Source: Chaenocephalus aceratus
Lineage: Eukaryota > Chordata > Actinopteri > Perciformes > Channichthyidae
Assembly: GCA_023974075.1 (NCBI GenBank)
Contig: JAMFTG010000296.1
Location: 102,549-166,548 of the forward strand
Direction of reading: 5' to 3'
DNA length: 64,000 nt
Of the stretch, positions 35,984-46,329 are shown piece by piece. The translations under genes were made by a program, and so were the position numbers. Positions within the stretch are counted from its first letter, which is position 1. Each line of letters opens with the position of its first letter. The notes beneath the pieces are model-generated. The model searched no databases. It had not been told where the DNA came from and was given only the letters and a program-made list of their open reading frames with translations.

Positions 35984-38900
35984 TACACTTCCTACCTCAA
36001 TTATTGCCCCTACTTTGCGCCGTTTCCTCATACCTGCCAGACTCTGTTCCAACTCTCAGACCTTGCCCCTTTCCGCCCTCATAGACTCTGGTGCTGAGGA
36101 CAGTTTTGTGGACCTGGAGCTTGCCAACCAGCTGGGAATTAAATTGGAATCCTTATCGGACCCCATGACTGCTTATGCCTTAAATGGCCAACGCATCTCT
36201 AGGGTGACCCAGCAGACCTTACCTGTAACTCTGTTTATTTCGGGGAATCACAGAGAACAGATCCAACTCAAGGTCATTTCCGCTCCATCTACCCCGTTGG
36301 TTCTTGGTTACCCTTGGCTTCGCGCTCACAACCCTCATATTGATTGGGCTGGAGGAAGGATAATTGCTTGGAATCAGAAGTGTCACCTTAACTGTTTGCA
36401 ATCAGCTGTACCTCCATTTCCTGCTAAGCCAGTGTCTGCTCCTTGTGACTCTTCTGATGTGGATTTATCTGGCGTACCTGAGGTTTACCACAAGCTGGGG
36501 GAAGTTTTCTGCAAGGATAAGGCTCTTTCTCTCCCTCCTCACCGTCCATATGACTGCCCCGTCAATTTGCTTCCTGGAGCGCAGTTACCAACAAGCAAGC
36601 TCTATAATCTGTCCCGGCCTGAGAGAGAGGCCATGGAGAAATATATCGGTGATTCTCTGGCTTCTGGAATAATCCGTCCTTCTTCCTCCCCTCTGGGTGC
36701 GGGGTTTTTCTTCGTGGAAAAGAAGGATAAATCACTACGTCCCTGTATTGACTTCCGTGGATTGAATAACATCACTGTGAAAAACAAGTACCCACTTCCC
36801 CTGATTAACTCTGCTTTTGAGCCTCTCCAAGGTGCCACCATCTTCTCAAAGCTGGATCTCAGAAACGCTTACCACTTGGTTCGGATCCGCCAAGGTGATG
36901 AATGGAAGACCGCCTTTAACACTCCCCTTGGCCACTTTGAGTACCTTGTCATGCCCTTCGGACTCTCTAATGCCCCAGCAGTTTTTCAGTCCCTGGTGAA
37001 TGATGTTTTGCGGGATTTCCTCAACCGGTTTGTTTTTGTTTACATCGACGATATCTTGATCTTTTCCAAGAGCCTGGAGGAACACCAGAATCACGTCAGC
37101 CAGGTTCTACAGAGACTGCTAGAGAACAAGCTGTACGTCAAGGCTGAGAAGTGTGAGTTTAACCAGGAACGTGTCAGCTTCCTTGGATTTATCATCAGAC
37201 AAGGCAGGCTGGAGGCGGATCCTGGAAAGATTTTTGCTGTCTCCGAGTGGCCAGTCCCCACGACGCGGAAGGAATTGCAGAGGTTCCTGGGTTTCGCCAA
37301 TTTTTATCGCCGGTTCATTAAGGACTTCAGCAGGATCGCAGCTCCACTCTCCAGTCTCACTTCCATCAAGGTCAGGTTCTCCTGGACCTCGGAGGCTAAC
37401 GAGGCCTTTCTCAGACTCAAGTCTCTGTTCACTTCTGCCCCCATCCTCATCCAGCCGGACTCTAGCAAACAATTTGTTGTTGAGGTTGACGCATCAGACA
37501 TCGGAGTCGGCGCTGTCCTGTCTCAGACAGCAGGGCCAAACAACAGGCTTCACCCGTGTGCGTTTTTCTCTCGCCGTCTCTCCCCTGCGGAGAGAAACTA
37601 TGATGTGGGCAACAAGGAACTGCTGGCAGTGAAGATGGCTTTGGAGGAGTGGAGACACTGGCTTGAGGGCAGTGAGCAGCCATTTCTGGTTTGGACAGAC
37701 CATAAAAATTTGGAATACATCCAGTCAGCCAAGCGGCTGAACTCCCGACAAGCTAGGTGGGCTCTCTTCTTCGGCCGCTTCAACTTCTCCCTCACCTATC
37801 GCCCTGGTTCCAAGAATACCAAGCCCGATGCTCTGTCCAGATCGTTCTCGTCTGTGAGTCCAGTAACCTCTGTTGACTCAATACTCCCCCTGAGTTGTGT
37901 TGTGGGAGCCATCACCTGGGAGATTAGTAATTCCATTCAAGAGGCCCTTTTGGAACAACCCGACCCAGGAAGCGGGCCGCCTAACCGTCAGTTTGTTTCC
38001 GACTCTGTTCGTTCCCAAGTCCTGCAGTGGGTCCACAGTTCCCGTTTCTCGAATCACCCCGGTGCCAATCGAACACTTTCTCTCCTCCGAAGACACTTCT
38101 GGTGGCCTACAGTCGACAGAGACACAAGGGAGTTTGTGTCAGCTTGCACAACCTGTGTTAGGAACAAGGCCTCCCATCAGAAACCCGCTGGGCTGCTCCA
38201 ACCCCTTCCAATCCCTAGTCGACCCTGGTCACATATAGCCCTGGACTTTGTCACCGGTCTGCCTCCCTCTCAAGGGAACACAACCATTCTAACAGTCGTT
38301 GATCGTTTCTCCAAGTGTGCACACTTTGTTGCTCTACCCAAGCTCCCTTCAGCCCTGGAGACCTCCAAACATCTAACACAGCATGTTTTCCGTCTACACG
38401 GTATCCCAGCTGACATTGTCTCCGACCGGGGTCCACAATTCACATCTCAGGTTTGGAAGGCTTTTTGTCAGTCTCTTGGAGCTTCAGTTAGTCTAACATC
38501 TGGCTTTCATCCCCAGTCCAACGGCCAAACTGAGAGGGCAAATCAGGACCTGGAGTCTGCTCTCCGCTGTGTGGCTAACAGTAATCAGAGGACCTGGAGC
38601 TCCCATCTACCGTGGGTGGAGTACTCACATAATTCCCTCACCTCATCTGCCACGGGACTCTCACCCTTTGAAGCCTCTCTGGGATACCAGCCACCCCTGT
38701 TCCCCGAAGAGGAGAGTGAGTTGGCTGTTCCTTCTGTCCAGCAACATGTCCAACGTTGCCGTAAGATCTGGAGGGACACCCGCTTGGCTCTCCTCCAAGC
38801 ATCCGCCAGGAGTCAACAGTCGGCCAACCGCCGTCGACATGTTGCTCCCCCTTACGCCCTTGGACAATCGGTATGGTTGTCCTCCAAGAACATCCCCCTC

Positions 38901-39162
38901 CTCACCGAGTCCAAGAAACTGTCCCCTCGGTTTATTGGTCCCTTCCCCATTGTGCGACTCATCAATCCCTCTGCTGTCCGTTTAAGGCTCCCCAGAAATA
39001 TGAGAATCCATCCCACTTTCCATGTCTCTCAAATCAAGCCAGCTCTCACCAGCGACCTGTGCCCTCCGGCCGTTCCCCCTCCTCCCCCCCGTGTCATCGA
39101 TAACCATCCAGCCTACTCCGTGCGGCGTCTCCTGGATGTTAGACGCGGGGTAGGGGTCTACA
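35943..39162 (+). CDS. pol: pol: protease, RT, RNase H, integrase
   Basis: The frame is open from 35889, and the expected entry is by -1 frameshift at 35940-35946. Counting from 35889, the protease motif [10 protein letters not shown] is at residues 64-73. Reverse transcriptase blocks include DFRGLN and the catalytic YIDD at 385-388. RNase H has VDASD (Asp about 534) and WTDHKNL (Asp about 604). Integrase has an HHCC zinc-binding region from about 715. It also has a DD35E triad at Asp 786, Asp 846 and Glu 882 within [16 protein letters not shown] and [13 protein letters not shown]-type C-terminal motif (RFIGPFPIV) follows. All catalytic residues I can identify are intact. The polyprotein makes and integrates the DNA copy. 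After about 39150 the frame is lost before the chromodomain. Confidence 0.95.
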
Positions 39163-39319
39163 ATACTTGGTGGACTGGGAGGGCTACAACTTGGAGGAAC
39201 GTTGTTGGGTTCCTCGTTCTCGAATCATGGACCCAGTCATGGTCAGGGAATTCCACAGGGCCCATCCTGACAGGCCTGGTGGTCGCCAGGAGGCTCCCGT
39301 TGAGGGGGGGGTACTGTAA
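39146..39319 (+). pseudogene. Integrase chromodomain, out of frame with pol
   Basis: Near 39146-39162, in the G-rich stretch after LLDVRRG, the pol frame changes to unrelated residues and runs into the 3' LTR, stopping at 39447-39449. A neighbouring frame reads chromodomain sequence (YLVDWEGY, then [10 protein letters not shown]) down to a TAA at 39317-39319, two bases into the 3' LTR, the usual terminus for this family. In chromoviruses this domain steers integration to particular chromatin. The break is a small indel in G runs, so a sequencing error is possible. Confidence 0.8.
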
Positions 39320-40030
39320 GGATTTGCAGTACTCCATTCCTTCTGCTTCCCTTTTTGTTTGTTGTCTGTCTGTCTGTGTTTGTCTCCCGGGCTGGGCGTG
39401 GTTGACCTACTTCTGGTTCCTGCCAATTCATCTCCGCAGCTGCTTCTAATTCATCCTGATCATCTACTCATCCACACCTGCTTATTAACCCGGTCTCCTC
39501 ATCCAGTCTTCACCAGTTCGTCGTCAAGATTACACTGGTAAACGTATTGCTTTCTAGCCTAGCCTGACACAACTCTGGAATCAGTTTTTGTCTTACCTGT
39601 TTGTCTCTCTATCCAGAAACCCATCATCACCTCCTCCGCTAGCCACGTCCAGCCACTTCCTCGTCGGATTCATCCGCTCTCCACGCTACCCGCTCCAGCT
39701 TGCTCGCTCCCCTCGCTCTGAAACCCCTGCTCGCCACACTCCTGTCTGGTAGGACAAACACTAACTCTTACTCCAACCTACTCGCTCTCGGGAGCGTACA
39801 GACTCAGGCTCAAGCCACCTCTCATCTGCCTGGCGATATCCCCAGCTCACTCCGGAGCCTCGGCTGAGGATCTCCATTCCCTAGTTTTTGTATCCCCTTT
39901 CCTGGACAATATTACACAGTTAATATCCCCTGTCACGATACAAAAATAAACCTTTTGCTACAAACTCCTGTTTTTCTGTCCGTGTTTGTATTGTGGGTTC
40001 AGTCCTGAAAAGCGATCACGGAGCTTAACA
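39315..40030 (+). repeat. 3' LTR of the gypsy element
   Basis: Matches the 5' LTR over 716 bp with one visible difference (A at 39448). The preceding polypurine tract fits plus-strand priming. Confidence 0.96.
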
Positions 40031-42451
40031 ACACGTCAACGAAATGTCGGCGTATTCTTTAAAAAAAAACCTTCAGTTTTAATAAAACCGAGTAGTCTTT
40101 AAAGTATGCAGTGATATCCTTTACAAGTAAAACATTGTGCATTGGAAAATATAAAGTAGAAAATGATTGAAACAACATAAAAAGATAAGCCAAAAAAGAG
40201 ACTGAAATCAGCATAAAAAGCTAAGCAATTAGCATGGAAAGAGATTTAATTGCCACAATTTTATATTGAGGGGAAACTCATTGAAAATAATGTTGTCGTG
40301 AGAATATTTATCTGTGAATCCTATCCCTACATTACCACCCGCGAAACTTGCTTAAGCATGCTATAATAGCCTGGTCTGTATATAGTCATTTGACGTTAGC
40401 TGCAGGACGGTCCTGTATATAGCCATTTCAGATATCTTATCCACAGGACGGTCCTGTATATAGCCATTTCAGAGACCTTATATACAGGAGCGTCCTGTAT
40501 ATAGCCATTTCAGGGCTTCTGTGCAGGACCGTCCTGTATATAGCCATCTCAGAGAGCTGTGTACAGGACGGTCCTGTATATAGCCTCGGCCTGTCACGGA
40601 CATGAATTCATAGATCAAGGCAGACTGGTGCACACACTCTCCTGTTTTGCCGATCCGGGGCATAACAAAATATAGCTCTACACCCCTGGCCGAAATGTCC
40701 TTAAAATTAAGTCCGAGTTCGACATTTTAATTCATGTCCTGTCAACACTGGGAACAAATATGTTTCAAAGAGTCGTGACGCACGGCCGGACTTATCTCAG
40801 CCAATGACAGCTCTGCATGCATCCCCTGGATATTATTTTATTAACTGCTCTCATCGCAATGCGATGTTTACAGAGAGAACAGCTGTGAGGTCCGTGCAGA
40901 AAGCAGAGCAGTGTGTAAAATATATCAGTAACAACTCTCTGTATTTGCTTTAGTTTAGTAGATATCTACAAACAAAGAGTCGATATTTTTCTAAAACCAT
41001 TTAGTGCTTCACATAATAAAATACACAACGGCTGTAGCCTGTTGTAGGAAGTAGTAGCGTGTGTGTGGTGTAGGTGTGTGTTGTACAGTGCGTAGATGCA
41101 GCAGACAGACAGGTCTCAGTTGGTTTGGTGTCCTCTGCTTACTTTTAATACTTGTAAATAAAACTTTTGGCCCGTAATTTATTTTCCTCATTGTAGCGAC
41201 CAGAGGGGAGAGGGGGGGGGGGGGATATATCCAGTCTCTGATAGTGTTACGTTATTATGAGAGTGCTCTGTTTGATTCTGAAATGGTATATATTTATATA
41301 AATATATATATGTGTGTGTGTGTGTCCGCATCTGTAGCCTGTTATTGTCTCATTATACCACACTGTGAATGAATTAAAAGTAAATATATAAGTCGTCATG
41401 AACACATCTGTCCATCAGACAGAGGGCTGCTGTACCTCCTGTCATCATTAATGGACGTCTCTTTAAGATGACCGCTCAGAGGAGAGGAGTTCTCATTTCT
41501 CTAACCGCCTGCTGCTTCCCCTCCTCTCTCCTCGGTTCCCCTCCTCGACCCCTCCTCGACTCCTCCGCTAGCATCTCCTGTGGGCGGGACTAAGTCTCGA
41601 GGATAGGAGTCGAGGAAGGGAGTTAGAGAAATGAGAAAGGGCCCTGGTGTGTGTCTCCCGCCCTCATCAGCGTCAGCCCCGCCCCTGATTGTTTCACCTG
41701 TGTCTTGTTGTCATGTGTTTAAATTCCCCTGTCTCCCAGTGTTCAGTGTCAGTTCGTCTTGTCTCTTGCCATGGTCAGGTCTATGCTCTCTTTGTGCTCT
41801 TGTAAAGTTTTGTTCCTCACTACGTGAGCGCTTTCATTTTGTTCTCAATTTTTGTCATCTCAACTAGAGATTCGATAGTGACCATTTTTTGTTCATCTTG
41901 CTGTTTTTTGGGAAAATAAAGTATCTTACCAATACTTTACCTCTGTCTCCCGGGTCGTGCATCCTGAATGTCTGAGTTCGTAACAATATTTAGAAATATT
42001 CTGCTGTAATTATTGATACATAAATGTGTTCATCCATTCAATGTGGCATCTGCTATAATGGGGTTAATGTATGACAGGGGTCGGCAACAGGCGGACCGCG
42101 GTCCGAACCCAGACGCCGACCTATACGGACCCGGACCTATAATCAATACATTAATAGGGGATTTCAATTTTGACGAGGCGATTCAATTTTAACCGCTGCC
42201 AACAGGGGGCGAAAGAGACGAGTGAGCGATACAGGGAGAGAAACACAGAAGAAGAGACGAGAGAGAGATACAGGGAGAGAAACAGAAGAAGAGAGGAGAG
42301 AGAGATACAGGGAGAGAAACACAGAAGAAGAGACGAGAGCGCGGCAGAGAGAAGCGGAGACGAAAGTGAGTGAAGAGAATAATTAGCGATACAGGGAGAG
42401 GAGAGTGAACAAGCGAGTTAGCGGCAGACAGGTAGAGACAAATAATGACAC

Positions 42452-42700
42452 ATGGCGCTCTCCAAGAAGAGGAAAGTGGACAGTGAGAATAGAGCTTTTA
42501 ACCCTGAGTGGACTCATTCATGTTCATCCTGCCCACTGGGAGCACAGAGCCAGTGTCTCTCATTTGTTCAGAGACCGTGGCGCTCATTAAAAGAGACAAC
42601 ACGCCACTATGAGACAAAACACAAAGTGTTTGACCAAATGTTCCCTCTCAAGTCAGAACTGAGGGTAACAACAAATAAGCAGTCTCAGAGCCCAATATGA
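42452..42700 (+). pseudogene. hAT transposase N-terminus (GTF2IRD2/ZBED-like)
   Basis: ORF opening MALSKKRKVDSENRAFNPEW, with RHYETKHKVFDQMFPLKSEL further on. These are typical of the first exon of fish hAT transposases often annotated as GTF2IRD2-like. The BED finger is damaged: one cysteine pair has become CSSC followed by altered spacing, although the H-x4-H part (HYETKH) remains. The frame ends in TGA soon after. Nuclear DNA binding to the transposon ends would have been its role. It is not functional in this form. Confidence 0.7.
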
Positions 42701-42769
42701 TCAGTCCACCAGGATCAAAATAAAACTAAATATCGTTCCAGGGCAGGCTAACCGAGGCTAACCAACGAG

Positions 42770-42862
42770 CACCTGCATGTGTGCATGAGAATGGCCCTGA
42801 CACAATTTCAGCTCAGATCTAAACTCCTGGCAGGACAAGCTCCAGCTCAATTCTCGCACTGA
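42770..42862 (+). pseudogene. hAT transposase C-terminus
   Basis: A 31-codon stretch ending QFQLRSKLLAGQAPAQFSH and a stop resembles the extreme C-terminus of the same hAT transposase family. It follows the N-terminal relic after only about 70 bp, so the catalytic middle has been deleted, as in many non-autonomous hAT derivatives. Confidence 0.55.
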
Positions 42863-42980
42863 ATAAAACAAAGTGAGTGAGGGACTGCAATATAAGAGGG
42901 AAAGAAAGAGAAACTTTAAAACTGTTCAATTGTTATGATGTGTAAAGACTGATATTGTTCTATAATCGTCTGAAACTGTT

Positions 42981-43897
42981 AAGTCATGATGTGAAACGGT
43001 TAACAAAGAAAAAGGGAAACTCAAGCTGCTGCTACACTATATTTTATTTATCTAAAATTAAGCACTTTTAAGATGCACATATTTTCAAAAGCTATTTTAT
43101 TTATTTTCTCCTATTTTATTTTTAAATGCAGCCCGAGAGGAACATTACACATATCCACAGTATTGACTGTATATCTGTATAGTTCAATGTTAATTGACAA
43201 TAAATATTGTTTATGAATTGTACTTTCTTTATTTGATTGACATGGCATCAGATGGCAGCTCCACTATGACTACTAGCTACAAACCTTCTCACAACCTGCA
43301 GCATATTGTACTCTTTTCCCTTAAACCCCTTAGAACAGAGTTTTTTCTCATTAAAATCTTAGGAAAAGTACATTTAGCAGATTATTTAACTAGTATTTTA
43401 AAGAGGCTCTTCTCTGTTGGGGGCATTTGGCAGTCACCGACCTTTTGCTTTAAGGTTATATTTGCACTTTCATTTATCAGCCATGCTTTATTGGCAGGTG
43501 CATTGTGACAGCATCAGAACATCCTCTGAGTGAATTCACTTTGATTATATGGTGCATGTTGGGATCATGTTCCACATACTGTGATGTCAGCTAATAAATC
43601 CTTATATTCAAATAACACCGATTTGGGTTGCAAATCAGTCAAAGCCATAGGGCTGACAAAGGGAAAATTCAGAGTCCAGATCCAATCTTACAGTGTAATC
43701 TGTTTATTTCTCATTTCCTCATTACCCTGGAGGAAAACATGCTCTCTTTTTTCACAGCTCTTTATGAAATTGGCTGGTAGCTGTGTTTGCAATAAGATGC
43801 CATGGCATCAATAATAACACTATGACTGCAAGTTTATTTTACTCAAAACGCACCCACAACACAGGCTGTGCTGCTGCTATAACTGCATTTGTTCTTA
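42981..43897. other. Unique-looking intergenic sequence
   Basis: No gene recognised. From about 43230 to the Tc1 insertion the sequence has no simple repeats and continues on the other side of the Tc1 element after 45799. Confidence 0.4.
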
Positions 43898-45797
43898 CAC
43901 TGAACAAAAATATAAATGCAACACTTTTGTTTTTGTTCCCATTTTTCATGAGATGAACTCAAAGATCTAAAACATTTTCTATATACACAAAATAACCATT
44001 TCTCTCAAATATTGTTCACAAATCTGAAAAAATCTGTGATAGTGAGCACTTCTCCTTTGCCAAGATAATCCATCCCACCTCACAGGTGTGGCATATCAAG
44101 ATGCTGATTAGACAGCATGATTATTGCACAGGTGTGCCTTAGGCTGGCCACAATAAAAGGCCACTCTGAAACGTGCAGTTTTGCTTTATTGGGGTCTGGG
44201 GAGTACGAAAACCAGTCAGTATCTGGTGTGACCACCATTTTCCTCACGCAGTGCGGCAAATGGTGGTCAATATGCGAAGAGCCTGGGCATCTTTCATCAA
44301 ACTTTATTGAGCCATTTGACAAAATAGACTCACTGCTTGTGGAAGTTCATGAAGCAGTGATTGTCAGCAGTGAAGCACAGGTATGTGACACACTTTGATC
44401 ACTGCACTTTCACCCTTACAGCCAGGGTATTTGCACCGGCCCTTTTTCTCCACCCACACAGGCCAATGGTCAGTGTGGTCTTGATGCACATGTGTTGATG
44501 GCACTGATGAGGAAGAACCTCTGTGCTTCTCCTCCTTTGCATAGAGTTGATCAGGTTGTTGATTGTGTCCTGTGGAATGTTGGTCCAATCCTCTTCAATG
44601 GCTGTGCCAAGTTGCTGGATATTGGCAGGAACTGGAACACGCTGTCGTATACGCCGATCCAGAGCATTCCAAACATGCTCAATGGGTGACATGTCCGGTG
44701 AGTATGCTGGCCATGCAAGAACTGGGATGTTTTCAGCCTCCAGGAATTGTGTACAGATCTTTGCAACATGGGGCCGTGCATTATCATGCTGCAACATGAA
44801 GTGATGGTCGTGGATGAATGGCACAACAATGGGCCTCAGGATCTCGTCACGGTATCTCTGTGCATTCACACCGCCATCAATAAAATGCACCTGTGTTCGT
44901 CGTCCATAACATACGCCTGCCCATACCATAACCCCACCACCACCATGGGCCACTCGATTCACAACATTGACATCAGAAAACCGCTCATCCACACGACGCC
45001 ACACACGCTGTCTGCCATCTGCCCTGAACAGTGAAAATCGGGATTCTTCCGTGAAGAGAACACCTCTCCAACGTGCCAGACGCCATCGAATGTGAGCATT
45101 TGCCCACTCAAGTCGGTTACGATGACGAACCGGAGTCAGGTCGAGACCCCGATGAGGACGACGAGCATGCAGATGAGCTTCCCTGAGACGGTTTCTGACA
45201 GTTTGTGCAGAAATTCTTTGGTTATGCAAAGCGATTGTTGCAGCAGCTGTCCGAGTGGCTGGTCTCAGACCATCTTGGAGGTGAACATGCTGGATGTGGA
45301 GGTCCTGGGCTGGTGTGGTTACACGTGGTCTGCGGTTGTGAGGCCGGTTGGATGTACTGCCAAATTCTCTGAAACGCCTTTGGAGACGGCTTATGGTAGA
45401 GAAAAGAACATTCAATTCACGGGCAACAGCTCTGGTGGACATTCCTGCTGTCAGCATGCCAATTGCACGCTCCCTCAAAACTTGCGACATCTGTGGCATT
45501 GTGCTGTGTGATAAAACTGAACATTTCAGAGTGGCCTTTTATTGTGGCCAGCCTAAGGCACACCTGTGCAATAATTATGCTGTCTAATCAGCATCTTGAT
45601 ATGCCACACCTGTGAGGTGGGATGGATTATCTCGGCAAAGGAGAAGTGCTCACTATCACAGATTTTTTCAGATTTGTGAACAATATTTGAGAGAAATGGT
45701 TATTTTGTGTATATAGAAAATGTTTTAGATCTTTGAGTTAATCTCATGAAAAATGGGAGCAAAAACAAAAGTGTTGCATTTATATTTTTGTTCAGTG
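43898..45797 (-). mobile_element. Tc1/mariner-superfamily transposon (1.9 kb)
   Basis: The ends CACTGAACAAAAATATAAAT and its inverse are flanked by TA at 43896-43897 and 45798-45799, the expected target duplication. Long inverted repeats of roughly 285 bp (43898-44184 and 45511-45797) enclose a transposase on the minus strand. I recall this family as the Tc1 lineage shared widely among teleosts and lampreys. Between about 44257 and 44530 an extra ~275-bp stretch interrupts the usual 3' end of the transposase gene. Confidence 0.95.
44399..45499 (-). CDS. Tc1-like DD34E transposase, probably inactive
   Basis: A 366-residue ORF starting 12 bp inside the right inverted repeat. Residues 1-50 form a first helix-turn-helix (STRAVARELN). 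An RRPR AT-hook-like link at about 56-59 and a second helical segment follow. The catalytic core has Asp239 (HDNARPH) and Glu274 (YSPDMSPIEH) separated by exactly 34 residues. The first catalytic position, expected as DES, reads EES: codon 45047-45049 is GAA, giving Glu151. Asp-to-Glu at this metal-binding position usually abolishes cleavage. Residues from about 323 onward derive from an inserted stretch and differ from the short family C-terminus. The protein would bind the inverted repeats and cut and paste the element, but this copy is likely dead. Confidence 0.9.
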   Translation of the reverse strand: MPQMSQVLRERAIGMLTAGMSTRAVARELNVLFSTISRLQRRFREFGSTSNRPHNRRPRVTTPAQDLHIQHVHLQDGLRPATRTAAATIALHNQRISAQTVRNRLREAHLHARRPHRGLDLTPVRHRNRLEWANAHIRWRLARWRGVLFTEESRFSLFRADGRQRVWRRVDERFSDVNVVNRVAHGGGGVMVWAGVCYGRRTQVHFIDGGVNAQRYRDEILRPIVVPFIHDHHFMLQHDNARPHVAKICTQFLEAENIPVLAWPAYSPDMSPIEHVWNALDRRIRQRVPVPANIQQLGTAIEEDWTNIPQDTINNLINSMQRRRSTEVLPHQCHQHMCIKTTLTIGLCGWRKRAGANTLAVRVKVQ

Positions 45798-45799
45798 TA

Positions 45800-46329
45800 A
45801 TTTATGGTCGGGTTAATGGTAGAAAATCACTTTTTCTTAACCCAGCAATAAAACACAGAAGTGTACTGAAAATCCCACGAGGCAGGAGACAGCGAGGAGG
45901 TGAGAGCTCGGACTCATTAAGTGTGGATATGAGCGAGCTCTACTCAATCTACCACATTTATAATGAGGCTCCCGGTTCACTGCTATTCTCAAGTCTCTTG
46001 TCAAGTCAGTAATGAGACCAAAACATGCTCATCATACAGATGCCTCTACATCGCACTTAAATCAAAGCATTCATTCATAAGTGTCTGAGGTATGGGAACA
46101 GATGCACACACACTACAGGCAGGAGTAAAAGGCTGTGATGTGAACAACACTTGTCTGGTGTCAAATTGCTATTCCTCTCACTGTCTGTGAGATGTTTCTA
46201 TACAATTCTAATAGATGTATTAAAGGGTGCAGCTACAATTAAGACTCAATAGATGTGACACTTGTAGCTTTTTAAAATATGATCCACTGATTTCTCATCC
46301 AATCACATCACTATATTCACACCACACAC
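45800..46329. other. Unique-looking intergenic sequence
   Basis: No gene or repeat recognised. A short purine-rich stretch lies near 45875-45915. Confidence 0.4.

Larger units (their letters stand above)
34225..40030 (+). mobile_element. Sushi-like Ty3/gypsy LTR retrotransposon
   Basis: A full-length 5806-bp element with two 716-bp LTRs. The 5-bp duplication ACACG lies at 34220-34224 and 40031-40035. Gene order is gag, then pol as protease, reverse transcriptase, RNase H, integrase and chromodomain, which fits fish chromovirus-type (sushi-like) gypsy elements. There is no env. A polypurine tract (GAGGGGGGGG) at 39302-39311 precedes the 3' LTR. I could not identify a convincing primer-binding site directly after the 5' LTR. 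The LTRs differ at one base (34358 C, 39448 A), so insertion is recent, yet gag and the chromodomain each carry a frame disruption. Confidence 0.96.
33913..40591. mobile_element. hAT-like element with 40-bp palindromic subterminal repeats
   Basis: The flanking 8-mers TGTCACGG at 33905-33912 and 40592-40599 are identical, and paralogous copies of the host element lack the insertion. The ends share an inverted GGCTATATACAGGAC block. The left side has three and the right side five copies, in opposite orientation, of a ~40-bp unit centred on the dyad CAGGACSGTCCTG (33929, 33966, 34006; 40403, 40444, 40485, 40524, 40564). Without the gypsy insertion it would be about 870 bp and non-coding. Confidence 0.88.
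33315..40750 (+). mobile_element. CAGGGTTGGG hAT family, copy 2, interrupted
   Basis: Left end CAGGGTTGGGTTGTAACGG, right end CATGTCCTGTCAACACTG. The flanks GGAACAGA (33307-33314) and GGAACAAA (40751-40758) agree at 7 of 8. 33315-33912 and 40600-40750 join seamlessly when compared with copies at 25663-26434 and 48561-49366, so 33913-40591 is an insertion into it. Confidence 0.82.
33079..41638. mobile_element. TIR element (TTTCTCATTTC ends) inside the solo LTR
   Basis: Left end TTTCTCATTTC and right end GAAATGAGAAA are perfect 11-bp inverted repeats, flanked by GGGCCC at 33073-33078 and 41639-41644. Its own sequence is rich in CTCCTCGAC / GTCGAGGA motifs at both ends (33100-33260, 41510-41630). 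A transposase is not visible. The superfamily is unknown. The 6-bp duplication is itself a palindrome and could be partly coincidental. Confidence 0.65.
32987..41985 (+). mobile_element. Solo LTR (about 433 bp) split by a nested insertion
   Basis: Starts TGTTGTGCACCGAG and ends GAGTTCGTAACA, with the 5-bp duplication ATATT at 32982-32986 and 41986-41990. Copy A is continuous at this site. The LTR consists of 32987-33078 plus about 341 bp at 41645-41985, with an AATAAA signal near 41916. No internal retroviral coding region belongs to it, so it looks like a recombined solo LTR. Confidence 0.75.
18163..42074 (+). repeat. Unclassified repeat family, copy B, interrupted by nested insertions
   Basis: Segments colinear with copy A are 18163-18536, 19337-19500, 28186-28620, about 32880-32986 and 41986-42074. 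Removing the intervening insertions restores the order seen in A. At several junctions copy A is the uninterrupted reference site: TATCAT flanks the insertion at 18537-19336, and ATATT flanks the LTR at 32987-41985. The copy stops at 42074 where a hAT fragment begins. Internal duplication is present (28350-28545 resembles 29275-29400). Confidence 0.75.
42075..42980 (+). mobile_element. hAT relic, CAGGGGTCGGCAAC end, right end lost
   Basis: Left end CAGGGGTCGGCAACAGG, then transposase fragments at 42452-42700 and 42770-42862. A purine-rich minisatellite (GATACAGGGAGAGAAAC units, about three copies) lies at 42219-42345. No matching right terminus or target duplication was found, so the right boundary is arbitrary. 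It also truncates copy B of the large repeat family. Confidence 0.7.

Noticed and set aside
36602..38867. Many antisense and shifted ORFs under pol
   Set aside because: They are shadows of the intact pol reading frame.
44492..45587. Plus-strand ORFs opposite the Tc1 transposase
   Set aside because: Antisense shadows of the transposase gene.
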